Origin: Heterohyrax brucei
Lineage: Eukaryota > Chordata > Mammalia > Hyracoidea > Procaviidae
Length of the DNA stretch: 64,000 nt
Direction of reading: 5' to 3'
NCBI GenBank assembly: GCA_028571685.1
Contig: CM053142.1
Location: forward strand, 124,240,796-124,304,795
This document shows, piece by piece, positions 22,906 to 34,190 of the stretch; position 1 is the first letter of the stretch; each line of letters begins with the position of its first letter. The position numbers were made by a program, and so were the translations under genes. Under the pieces are notes generated by a model. It searched no databases. It was not told the DNA's origin and was given only the letters and a program-made list of their open reading frames with translations.

Positions 22906-23961
22906 TAGGAAAAGACAGTTCATCAAGAGGACATGACGTAATAACTCTAAACATTTACCTACCTGAAGCAAGCATTGATAAAACTGCAAGGAGAAGTAAT
23001 AAATACCCAGTTATATATGGATAATTTGATGCTATTCTCTTGGTAATTTATAGAAAAAGTTGACAGAAAATTAGTAATAATATGGAAGACTTCAACTACG
23101 CTATTAACCTTGTTGACTTAATTGGCATTTGTGGAGCACTGCATTCATCAGCAGAATAAAAATTCAAGTACATACTTAGAATGTTTACCAACACAGACCA
23201 TATCCTCGAACATAAAACATGTCTCAGTAAAAGGAATCAAGTCATAAAAGTGTATTTTCTCACCACAATGGTATAAATTAAAAATAATAGAGATACCTGG
23301 AACGTCTTGAAATATTTGGAAACTAAATCACAAACTTCTGTATATCCCATAGATCTAAGAAGAAATCAAAAGGTAAGTGTTTTTGAGTTAAATGAAAACA
23401 TAGTCAAAACTTGTGGGATGAAACTTAAATGTGATTTATAGCACTAAGCACCTGTAAAGAGAAGAAGAAAGGCATGAAATTAGTGACTTCAAATTCCAAC
23501 TTAATAAACTATTAAAAAATGAGTTGTGAAAAAACATAGATAGAAAGTAGAACTCATGGAAACTGAGCAACACCTTGCTCAAAAAACCGTGGGTTATAGA
23601 AGAAATCAAGGATGAAATAAAGAAACTGATGGATTCCAATGAGAACAAAAACACTTCCTGCTAGAACCTATGGGGTACAGCAAAAGCAGTGCTCAGAGGT
23701 CAGTTTATCTCCGTAAATGCACACATCTGCAAGGTAGAAAGAAACCAAATCAAAAAACTGACCCTACAGCTTTAACAAGTAAAGAGAGAACAACAGAGGA
23801 ACACCTCAGGCACCAGAAGAAAACAGATCGTAAAGATTAGAGCAGAACTAAATGAATTAGAGAATAGAAGAACAATTGAAAAAATTGAAAAGACCAAAAG
23901 CTGGTTTTTTGAAAAGATCAACAAAATTGATAAACCACTGGCTAAACTTACTGAAGAAAAC

Positions 23962-26584
23962 CAGGAAAGGAAACAAATAACCCAAATTAGAAATGAGAGG
24001 GGAGTTGTCACCACAGATGCAACAGAAATGAAAAATATAACAGAATACTATGAAAGACTGTACTCTAACAAATTTGAAAACCTAGGGGAAATAGACCAAT
24101 TCCTTGACTCATACCACCTACCCAAATTATCACAACGTGAAGCAGAACAACTTAATAAACCCATCACAAAGGAAGAGATTGAAAAGGTCATCAAAACACT
24201 GCCAACCAAAAAAAGTCTGGGCCCAGATGGCTTCACGGCAGAATTCTACCAAGCATTTAGAGAAGAGTTATCCCCAATACTACTGAAACTATTTCAAAGT
24301 ATAGAAAGGGATGGAGTACTCCCAAACTCATTCTGTTAAGCCAGCATAACCCTGATACCTAAGCCAGGGAAAGATCCAACAAAGACTGAGAACTACAGAC
24401 TGATATCACTCATGAACCTAGATGCAAAAATCTTCAACAAAATTCTTGCCAACAGAATACAACAACATATCAAGAAAATAATCCATCATGACCAAGTGGG
24501 ATTCATACCAGGGATGCAAGGCTGGTTCAACATCAGAAAAACAATTAATGTGATTAACCACATAAATAAAGCAAAACACAAGGATCACCTGATTTTGTCC
24601 ATTGATGCCAAAAAGGCATTTGATAAAGTCCAACACCCATTCATGCTAAAAACTCTTAGCAAAATGGGCATAGACGGCAAATTCCTCAACACAATAAGGG
24701 CCATTTATACAAAGCCAATTGCCCACAACATCCTGAATGGAGAGAGACTGAAAGACTCTCCCTTGAGATCAGGAACTAGACAAGGATGCCCACTGTCACC
24801 TCTCCTATTCAACATTGTGCTAGAAGTTCTAGCCAGAGCAATTAGACAAGACAAAGAAATAAAAGGCATCTGCATCGGCAAAGAGGAAGTTAAAATCTCC
24901 CTGTTCGCAGATAGATGATGTGATTGCATATGCAGAGAACCCCAAGGAATCTATAAGTAAGCTACTCAAACTGGTAGAAGAGTTCAGCAGAGTCTCAGGA
25001 TACAAGATAAACATAAGTAAATCAGTAGGATTCCTTTATACTAACAATGAGACTGTTAATGAAGAAATTATCAAATCAATACCATTTACGATAGCCCCTG
25101 AGAAGATAAAGTACCTAGGAATTAATCTAACCAGAGAAACAACAGACCTTTACAAAGAGAACTACAAGCCCTTACTACAAGAAACTAAGAGAGACTTAGA
25201 TAAATGGAAAAACCTACCCTGCTCATGGATAGGAAGACTTAACATTGTCAAAATGTCTATTTTACCCAAAGCAATTTATTTATATAATGCAATCCCAATA
25301 CAAGATCCAGCATCATTTTTTAATGAGATGGAGAAACAAATCACCAATTTTGTTTGGAAAGGGAAGAAGCCCTGGATAAGTAAGAAACTACTAAAGAAGA
25401 AGAACACACTGGGAGGCCTCTCACTACCTGACTTTAGAACCTATTACACTGCCACAGTGGTAAAAACAGCCTGGTACTGGTACAAGAACAGACAGATAGA
25501 TCAATGGAACAGAATTGAGACCCCAGAGATGACACCATCTGCCTATGAACAGTTGATATTCGACAAAGGCCCTAAGACATTAAACTGGGGTAAAAATAAT
25601 GTCTTCAACAAATGGTGCTGGCAAAATTGGTTATCCATCTACAATAAACTGAGTCAAGATCCATATCTTACACCTTATACAAAAACCAACTCCAACTGGA
25701 TAAAAGACCTAAATATCAAACCTAAAACGATGAAGCTCATCCAAGAAAAGGTAGGAACAACAATGGAAGTTTTAATACACAATGAGGACAGACCCCAAAA
25801 TCTGTCAAAGAAACCTCAATCAACAGAAGAGAAAATAGATAAATGGGAACTATTAAGAATCAAATACTTTTGCTCATCCAAAGACTTTATTAATAGAATT
25901 AAAAGAACACCCACAGAATGGGAAAAAATATTTGGCAACTCTATGTCAGACCGACGCCTGATCTCCATAGTCTATAAGATACTGCAAAATGTCAGTAAGA
26001 AGAAGATAAACCATCCAGTTAAGCGATGGGCAAAGGAGATGGACAGACACTTCACTAAAGAAGAGATCCAGGCAGCCAAAAAACACATGTGGACATGTTC
26101 ACGATCTTTGGTTAATAAAGAAATTCAAATCAAGACAACAATGAGATACCATCTCACCCCAACAAGATTGGCCATGATCAAGAAAACAGAAAACAACAAA
26201 TGCTGGAGAGGCTGTGGAGAAAATGGAACCCTCCTACACTGTTGGTGGGGTTGCAAAATGGTCCAGCCTCTTTGGAAGGCAATCTGGCACATCCTTAAAA
26301 AAATGGATATCGATGTACCATTTGACTCAGTCATTCCACTACTTGGAATATATCCTACAGAATCAAGGCCTTTCACACCAACAGACACATGCACCAGAAT
26401 GTTTACCACAGCACAGTCCACGATAGCAAAAAGATGGAATCAACCCAGATGCCCAACAATAGAAGAATGGATAGGTAAACTATGGTACATATACTCAATG
26501 GAGCACTACGCAATGATAAAGAATAACGGTGATTCCAGGAAATATCTCCTAACCTGGTTTCAACTGGAAGACTATGTTGAATAA
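23962..26584 (+). pseudogene. L1-A ORF2 (reverse transcriptase) pseudogene
   Basis: Encodes L1 ORF2 from the region before the RT domain to its C-terminus. Landmarks: [10 protein letters not shown], the PDGFTAEFY segment, [14 protein letters not shown], the [12 protein letters not shown] box (RT motif A) and [14 protein letters not shown] (motif B). The FADD box at about 24906-24920 follows, and in the last third a CWRGCGENGTLLHCWWGC zinc-knuckle-like motif (about residues 430-447 of the final frame). There are two main lesions: an in-frame TAA at 24337-24339 (where L1s normally have Glu after NSFY) and a 4-bp agat duplication inside the FADD codons, which shifts the frame. The final frame then runs open for 554 codons. 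The endonuclease domain is missing. Confidence 0.95.
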
Positions 26585-27641
26585 AAGTAGTCAGTGACAA
26601 AGGGACAAATACTGTATGAGACCTCTACGATAAAGTCTCCAAAACAGACTTGTGTATAGAAGAAAAGACTCTTTGACAGCTGCAAGGGAGGGAAGGGAGG
26701 GAGGGTGAGGAGATGGGGAGGGTTTAGTTTAGATAGTTACTAGAAATTTGGTTGGGAGAAAGCAGTGATAGCACACATTAGAAACAAGAACAACATTAAG
26801 TGGACTTCAGCATAACTTGAGTACTCCTTCCATCTTAACTCAATACTGCAAGGATAGAGTAGCTGGGGCAGGGGGTGGGGGACCATGCTCTTAGGTGAAT
26901 TCCAGGCCAATTGGCACAACTAGCGTTTTGCTAAGAGAGCTCTCTGCACTCCACATTGGTGAGTGGCGTCTGGGGTCTTAAAAGCTGCCAAGCTGCCATC
27001 CGAGGACACAGCAAATGGTCCCAACTTGGCAGGAACGGATGCTCACCGAGGACCAAAATGACATGCGGTAAAGACAACCGAGAAGACAGAGAGACTCACA
27101 AGAGTGGGTGCCTACATCAACTTGGGTCCAGAAGAACCGGATGGTGCCCGGCCACCACCAGTGATAGCTACGATGGAGCTCACAGAGAGGCGTCTCACTG
27201 GCAAGAATAAAAGGGTGCATCCTGAGATCTCCACTAAAAGACCTCAGTTTATGGTCCAGAGGTTTTGGGGTTCCTCTGAGCATGGCCCCCAGCCCTGATG
27301 CTGCCCTTTCCCATAAATTATAACAAAGTTCCACTCTTTTGACAGGAATGGATTGGACTTGGCAATGCAGAGTGACCATATATTGGAAGCACTTTATGCT
27401 TCTGTACATCTATAGGATGTCATCTTGCTGACCTCTGACTGGAGGAAGGGGAGTGGACAGAGAGGAGGGGAAAGGAGGCTGTTGGGAGGATAAGACATGT
27501 ATGGAGCAGAGAGCAATAGTGTGCAGTCTCCGGACAGGGAGAGCTGTGGAAGCTGCATACAGGTGGGCATGTAAATTTATACATGAATGTACATTTTCAC
27601 TCAGTTATTTTAAATAAAAATAAAAAAAAAAGAAAGAAAAG
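26585..27641 (+). mobile_element. L1-A 3' UTR and poly(A)
   Basis: Non-coding tail of L1-A. It starts with a G-rich polypurine tract at about 26685-26723 (runs of 3-4 G), continues through ggagtggcgtctgggg-like sequence and two blocks conserved in all copies here (gtgaccatatattgg; gacatgtatggagcagag), and ends in an A-rich tail. The same UTR type occurs at 3206-3900 (antisense), 14926-15372, 46789-47064 and, more diverged, 30344-31356. An 84-codon frame at 26956-27210 is discussed under findings. Confidence 0.93.
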
Positions 27642-30343
27642 ATTGAAAAGACCAAAAGCTAGTTTTTTGAAAAGATCAACCAAATTGACAAACCACTGGC
27701 TAAACTTACCAAAGAAAAACAGAAAAGGAATCAAATAACCCAAATAAGACATGAGAGGAGAGTTGTCACCACAGATCCAACAGAAATCAAAAATATCATA
27801 GCTGAATTCTATGAAAGACTGTATTCTAACAAATTTGAAAACCTAGAGGAAATGGACAAATTCTTTGATTCATATCACCTCCCAAAATTATCACAAGGTG
27901 ACGCAGAACAACTTAATAAACCCTTCACAAAGGAAGAGATTGAAAAAGTCATCAAAAAACTACCAACAAGAAAAAGTCCTGACCCAGATGGCTTCACCTC
28001 AGAATTCTACCAAGCTTTTAGAGAAGAGGTATCTCCAATACTACTGAGACTATTTCACAGTATAGAAAAGGATGGAATACTCCCAAATTCATTCTATTAA
28101 GCCAGCATAACCATAATACCAAAGCCAGGGAAAGATCCAGCAAAAAGGAGAACTACAGACCGATATCACTCGTGAATCCAGATGCAAAACTCTCAACAAA
28201 ATTCTTGCCAATAGAACACAACAACATATCAAGAAAATAATCCATCTTAACCAAGTGGGATTTATACCAGGGATGCAAGGCTTGTTCAACATCAGAAAAA
28301 CAGTTAATGTGATCAACCACATAAATATCACAAAAGACAAGAATCCCTTGATTTTGTCTATGGATGCACAAAAGGCATTTGATAAAGTCCAACACCCATT
28401 CATGCTAAAAACTCAGCAAAATAGGAATAGACGGCAAATTCCTCAGTGCAGTAGGGGCTATTTATACAAAGCCAACTGCCTACGTCATCCTGAATGGAGA
28501 GAGACTGAAACAGTTTCCCCTGAGAACAGGAACTAGACAAGGATGCCCATTCTCACCTCTCCTATTCAACATTGTAGTAGAAGTTCTAGCCAGAGCAGTT
28601 AGGCAAGACCAAGGAATAAAGGGCATCTGCATCAGCAAAGAAGAGCTAAAAATCTCCCGATTTGCAGATAATATGCTTGTATATGCAGAGAATCCCAAAG
28701 AATCCATAGGAAACTACTCAGACTGATAAGAGAGTTCAGTAAAGTCTGAGAATACAAGATAAACATAAGTAAATCAGTAGGATTCCTTTATAGCAACAAC
28801 AAGATTATTAAGGGAGAAATCACCAAGTCAATATCATTTACTATAGCCCCTAATAGATATACCTAGGAATAAATTTAACCCAGAGAAATAACAGACCTTT
28901 ACAAAGAGAACTACAAACCCTTACTACAAGAAACTAACAGAGACTCACATAAATGGAGAAACCTACCCTGCTCATGGATAGAAAAACTTAACACTGTGAA
29001 AATGTCTGTTTTACCCAAAGCAGTCTACTTATATAATACAATCCCGATACAAGTTCCAGTGACATTTTTTGATGAAATGGATGAATAAATTACCAACTTT
29101 GTCTGGAAAGGGAAGAAGCCTCAGATAGGTAAAGCATTACTAAGGAAGAAGAACACTCTGAGAGGCGTCATTACCTGACCTTAGAACCTATTACGCTGCC
29201 ACAGTAGTCAAAGCAGCCTGGTACTGGTACAAAAACAGACAGATAGATCAGTGGAACAGAATCAAGACCCCAGAGATGACATCATCTGCCTATGAACAGT
29301 TGATATTTGATAAAGGCCCTAAGGCTTTAAACTGGGGTAAAAACAATCTCTTCAGCAAATGGTGCTGGCAAAACTGGATATCCATCTGCACTAAATTAAA
29401 ACAAGACCCATATCTTACACCTTATACGAAAACAAACTCCAACTGGATAAAAGACCTAAATATCAAATCTAAAATGATAAAGCTCGTGCAAGAGAAAGTA
29501 GGAACAACAATGGAAGGCTTAATACACAGTGTAGACAGACTTCAAAATCTGTCAAACAAACCACAATCATAAGAAGAGAAAATAGATAAATGGGAACTAC
29601 TAAGAATCAACCACTTTTGCTCATCCAAAGACTTTATCAATTGAATTAAAAGGCCACTTACAGAATGGGAAGACATATTTGGCAACTCTGTGTCAGACTG
29701 ACACCTGATCTCCATAATCTATAAAGTACTACAAAATAGAAATAAGAAAAAGATAAATCATCCAATGAAGCGATGGGCAAAGGAGATGGACAGACACCTC
29801 TCTAAAGAGGAGATCCAGGCAGCCAAAAAACACCTGTGGACATGTTCACATCATTAACTGTTAAAGAAATTCAAATCATAATGACAGTGAGATACATCTC
29901 ACCCCGGTAAGGTTGACCGTGATCCAAGAAATGCAAAACAACAAGTCCTGGAGAGGCTGTGGGGTGATTGGAACTCTCCTGCACTGTTGATGGGATTGCA
30001 AAATGATGCAACCTCATTGAAAAGCAATCTGGTGTTCCCTTAAAAAATGGATATAGATATACCATTTGACCCAGTGATTCCACTGCTTGGAATATATTCT
30101 CCAGAATCAAGACCATTCACACCAACTGATACATGCAAATGAATGTTCATTGCAGCACCCTCTGCAGTAGCAAAAAGATGGACTCAACCCAGATGCCCAA
30201 CAACGGAGGAATGGATAGGTAAACTATGGTATATATACTCAACGGAACACTATACAATGATAAAGAACAACAATGATAGCAGGAAACATCTCATAAGCTG
30301 GTTTCAACTGGATGATTTTATGCTGAGTGCAAGTAGTCAGTGA
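27642..30343 (+). pseudogene. L1-B ORF2 pseudogene
   Basis: A second copy of L1 ORF2, homologous to L1-A but with many more stops and frameshifts; open pieces are at most about 100 codons. Recognisable parts are [53 protein letters not shown], and [19 protein letters not shown] from 29276. It carries TAA at 28098-28100, the same codon as in L1-A. The catalytic box reads FADN instead of FADD. The greater decay indicates L1-B is older than L1-A. Confidence 0.93.
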
Positions 30344-31356
30344 CAAAAGGACAAATATTGTATGAGTCCCCTACGATAAGAACTTAAAAACAAGCTCCTG
30401 CATAGAAGAAAAGACACTTCAACGGCTGCAAGGGTAGAAACAGAGGGAGGGTGATGGGGGGAGGGTTTAGATTAGATAGTTAATAGAAATTTGGTTGGGT
30501 GAAATATGTGACAGCACATATTAGAAAGAAGATCAGTAATAACTGGACTTCAACACAATTTGAGTACTCCTCCCATCTTAACCTAGTATTGCAAGGACAG
30601 AGTAGCTGGGGTGGGTGGCCGGGGACCATGCTGTCAGGTGAAATTGAGGCCAGTTGACACAGCTAGCGTTTGGCTAATGAGGGCTCTGTGCACCCCTCTT
30701 CAGTGAGTGGTGTCTGGGGTCTTAAAAGTTGCCAAGCTACCATCTGAGGGTACAGCAAATGGTCCCAACTCAGCAGGAGCAGATGATCACCGAGGACAAA
30801 AACAACATGGGGAAAAGAGAACCCAGAAGACCCACATGAGTGGGTCTCTACATCAACTCATGACCAGAAGAACCGGATGCTGCCCGGCCACCACCAGTGA
30901 TAGCCACGATGGAGCTCACAGAGTTAAGTTTCACTGGCAGCAAGAGAATAAATAGGGGTCCACCCGGAGATCTACAATAAAAGACTGCAATTGATGGTCC
31001 GGGGGCTTCGGGGTTCCCTTGGGAGCATGGCCCATGGCCCTGATGCTGCCCCTGTCCATAAATAATACTGAAGGTCAACTTTTCGGACAGCAGTGGATTG
31101 GACTTGGCGGTGCAGAGTGACCATATCTTGTGGGAATTTTATAGTTCTGTGCATCTATAGGATGTCATTCTACTGACCTCTTGCTGGAGGAAGGGCAGTA
31201 GGTGGAGAGGGGAGGATAGGAGACTGTTGGGAGGATGGAACATGTATGGCGCAGAGAGGAGGGATGTGCTATCACTGGGCAGAGAGAGCAGTGGGAGCTG
31301 CATATAGGTGAGCATGCACATTTATATGAGAATGTACATTTTCATTCAATCATAAT
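30344..31356 (+). mobile_element. L1-B 3' UTR
   Basis: Homologous to the L1-A 3' UTR but clearly diverged, with its own G-rich tract (about 30430-30467) and the short tail cataataaaa at 31351. It ends at the 12-bp duplication, after which the old host L1 resumes. Confidence 0.9.
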
Positions 31357-31889
31357 AAAAAATGAGTTAAATCTAAAGTAAACAGAAGAAAGGAGATAGT
31401 AAAGATCAGACTGGAAATACATGAAATAGAGAACAGAGGAAAAAAATCAATGAAACCAAAAATTGGTTCTTTGTGACGATCAATAAAATTGATTAATATC
31501 TAATCTGACTTATAAGCTGAAAAAGAGAAAAGATATAATTACCAGTATCAAGAATATGAGAGGACATTAGTACAGAATCAGTGGATATTTGAAGAAAAAT
31601 ATGAGTAATATGAACATTATACCTATAAATTTTACAAAGTAGATGAAAAAGACCATTTTTAAGAAAAGAATTCAGTGACCAAAACTCATTCCAAAAAGAT
31701 AGATTACCTGAAAAACCTCATATCAATTAAAATTATTAAATTTAAAGTTTAAAAATTTCTCAGAAAGAAAGCTCAAGGACCACAGAATAAATTCTGCCAT
31801 ACATTTAAGGGAAAAGCAATACTCATTGTACAAAATTTCTTCCGGTAAGTGGAGAAGGAATACTTCCCGACTAATAATCAGAGACCATC

Positions 31890-32188
31890 TTAGTTATCTA
31901 GTGCTGCTGTAACAGAAATACAGGTGGTTGGCTTTAACAAACAAATTAATTTCCTCACAGTTCAGGAGGCTGGAAGTCCAAATTCAAGGTGTCAGCTCTG
32001 GGCAAAGGTCCTTGTCTTTTAAGCTTCTATTCCTGAGTGATTTTCATGTGGTTTGGCATCTGTCTTCCACCATCTGCTCACTGGCTTGCTTATTTAATCT
32101 TTTATTTCTCAGAAGAGATTATAATCACAGGTATAGAGGTTTAAGATTTACAGCACCTATTTTTGGCAAGATACAATTCAGTCCATAA
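31890..32188 (-). mobile_element. Solo LTR-like element, ERVL-MaLR type, antisense (fossil)
   Basis: On the + strand it starts cttagttatctagtgctgct and ends atacaattcagtccataa, the reverse of the MaLR-type LTR seen at 1205-1680. It is about 300 bp long, shorter than the other copies. An 11-bp direct repeat cagagaccatc lies immediately outside both ends (31879-31889 and 32189-32199). It is inserted in the old L1. Confidence 0.7.
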
Positions 32189-32737
32189 CAGAGACCATCA
32201 TAACCTTGACACCAGAGAGATATTTCAAGAAATACCATATAAACATAGATGCAAAATTTTTTAATAAGTTTAACAATTTATGAAATAGATAATGTATTGT
32301 AAACAAGTGAGATTTATCCTGGTAAGATTGGCTAAACATTTTAAAATCATTGTAATTTGGCTCAATAAGTAAAATAAAAATACTTAACAAAATTCAGAAT
32401 GTATTTTTGATAAAAACTCAACAGACGTAAGAACAGAAAGAAAGCTTCTTCAGACTGCTAGTGAGTATGTACCAAAAAAACCGACAGGTGATATACTGAG
32501 TGTTCTCCCCCTGAGATTAGGGGAAAAGGTAAGAATGTTTGCTTGTATTCATGGTCAACTATGACTATACAGAAAACCCTGTGGAATCTCCAAAGAGCTA
32601 CTAAAACAAATGAGGTTAGTTTACAGAGTACACAATCAGTTAAAAAAGTTAGTACCCAAAAATCAGTTGTATTTTTATATACTAACAATGTACTAACAAA
32701 AATTGGAACCCTTAAAATGAATTTTATAATAAAAAAT

Positions 32738-32785
32738 TTCCTACTGTGGAGTCATTTCTGATGCATAGCAACCCTATTACATGAA
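32738..32785 (-). repeat. AfroSINE tail fragment, antisense
   Basis: Only the tail part remains (ctactgtggagtcatttctg, then catagcaaccctatta), embedded in the old L1. Confidence 0.6.
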
Positions 32786-32883
32786 AAAAATATAAAATAC
32801 TTACAAGTAAATCTTGGAAAACACATGCAAGATTTGTATGCTGAAAACTACAAAACATCACTGAGAGAAATTAAATGAAACCT

Positions 32884-33040
32884 ATGCTTGGTGTCACTGA
32901 GTCAATTCTGACTCATAGCTACCCTGCAGGACAGAGTAGAACTGTCCCCATAGAGTTTCCAAAGAGTGTCTGGTGGATTTGAACTGTTGACCTTTTGGTT
33001 AGCAGCTGTAGCACTTAACCACAGTGCCACCAGGGTTTCC
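32884..33040 (-). repeat. AfroSINE, antisense
   Basis: Complete reverse-complement copy, well kept: gtcactgagtcaattctgac, ggatttgaactgttgacc, accacagtgccaccagggtt. Confidence 0.92.
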
Positions 33041-33164
33041 AAATAAAATCTAAATAAAGAGAAAAACTGTGTTTATGGATGGGAAGACGTAATATAAAGT
33101 CATTACTTTTCCCCTGGTCAACTCATCAATTCAGTATGATACCAACATAGTTTCAAATCTCATT

Positions 33165-34190
33165 ACTGTTATGTGTACTCATAACAGTCCTACTGTGTAC
33201 AACAGAATGAAACACTGCTAGATCTGGTGCCATCCTCACAATCTTTCTGTTTTTGAGCCCATTGTTGCACCCACTGTGTCAGTCCATGTTGTTTAGGGTC
33301 TTCTCTTTTTCACCAACCCACTACCAAGCGTGGTGTCCTTCTCTGGGAACTGATCCCTCCTGGTAACATATCCAGAGTATGAGATGATTTGATATCCTTG
33401 CTTTAAGGAACATTCTGGCTCTACTTGAAACACAGAATTTTCCTTCTTCTGGCAATCCATTAACGACCTGCTATAAGCAGATGATGTAATAATAGCAATT
33501 CATTATTCTTTGCCAACATCATAATTCAGGGACTTCAGTTTCTCTTTGGTCTTCTTTATTCATTGCTCAGCTTTCACATATTTCTGAGGTGATTGAAAAG
33601 ACTGTGACTTGGGTCAGGTACCCCTTAGTCCTCAAGGTGGTATCTTTGTTTTTGAACACTGTAAGGAAATCTTTTGTAGAAGATTTGCCCAGTGTAATGT
33701 GTTGGTTGGTTTATTGACTGCTGCTTCCATGAACATTTTTTGTGAATCCAAGTAAAATGAAATCCTTGACAGCTTCAGTCTTCTTTCCGTTTATCTTGAT
33801 GTTGCTTATTGGTCCACTGGTGAGGATTTTTGTTTTCTTTATGTTAGGATGTAATCCATACTGAAGTCTTTGATCTTCATCAGTAAATGCTTTAAACCAT
33901 CTGCTTTCAGCAAAGTTGTATCATCTAAGTATCGCAGGTGGTTAATGAATCTCCATCTAATCCTGATGCTGTGTTCTTCATGTAGTTCAATTTATTGGAT
34001 TCTTTGCTCAGCATACGGATTGAATAAGTATTATGAAAGAATACAACTCTGACACTCATGTTTCTTGACTTTAGACCACGCAGTTTCCTTTCACTCTGTT
34101 TAAATGGTTGCCTCTTGATCTATGTACAGGTTCCTCGTGCAATGAAATGTTCTCGAATTCCAGAAGGCTTTTTAAAAATTTCTAGTAGGC
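33165..34190 (-). mobile_element. RTE-clade LINE ORF2 3' part, antisense
   Basis: About 1 kb of RTE ORF2 read on the minus strand, from the 3' end region (ctgtgtacaacagaatgaaa) into the RT domain. The + strand shows typical antisense landmarks: ccattgttgcacccactgtg, gacttgggtcaggtacccc, gattgaataagtattatgaa and tgcctcttgatctatgtaca. It is heavily decayed. It overlaps in content with the sense RTE copy at 35092-35738, forming an inverted pair. Confidence 0.88.

Larger units (their letters stand above)
23526..27641 (+). mobile_element. L1-A, younger 5'-truncated L1
   Basis: This is the best-preserved element of the window: partial ORF2 (RT and C-terminal domain), a 3' UTR of about 1 kb, and a tail aaataaaaataaaaaaaaaa at about 27612. 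The 5' boundary is not visible because L1-B sequence before 23884 is homologous and joins without a seam. ORF1, the endonuclease and the 5' UTR are absent. It cannot move on its own. Confidence 0.85.
23526..31356 (+). mobile_element. Outer unit of head-to-tail L1 pair (L1-B plus nested L1-A)
   Basis: This whole block is bracketed by a 12-bp duplication aaaaaatgagtt at 23514-23525 and 31357-31368, and the old L1 reads on across it. It therefore entered as one TPRT insertion. It contains L1-B, a 5'-truncated, decayed element whose 3' UTR and tail end at 31356, and a better preserved L1 (L1-A) ending at about 27641. After L1-A's poly(A) the sequence resumes at the homologous ORF2 point (attgaaaagacc at 23884 and 27642, offset 3758 bp). 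Confidence 0.85.

Noticed and set aside
24920-26584. 554-codon open frame as a host gene
   Set aside because: It is L1 ORF2 C-terminal sequence (IKYLGI, DKWKNLPCSWIGRLNIVKM and CWRGCGENGTLLHCWW motifs) with the L1 3' UTR and poly(A) behind it.
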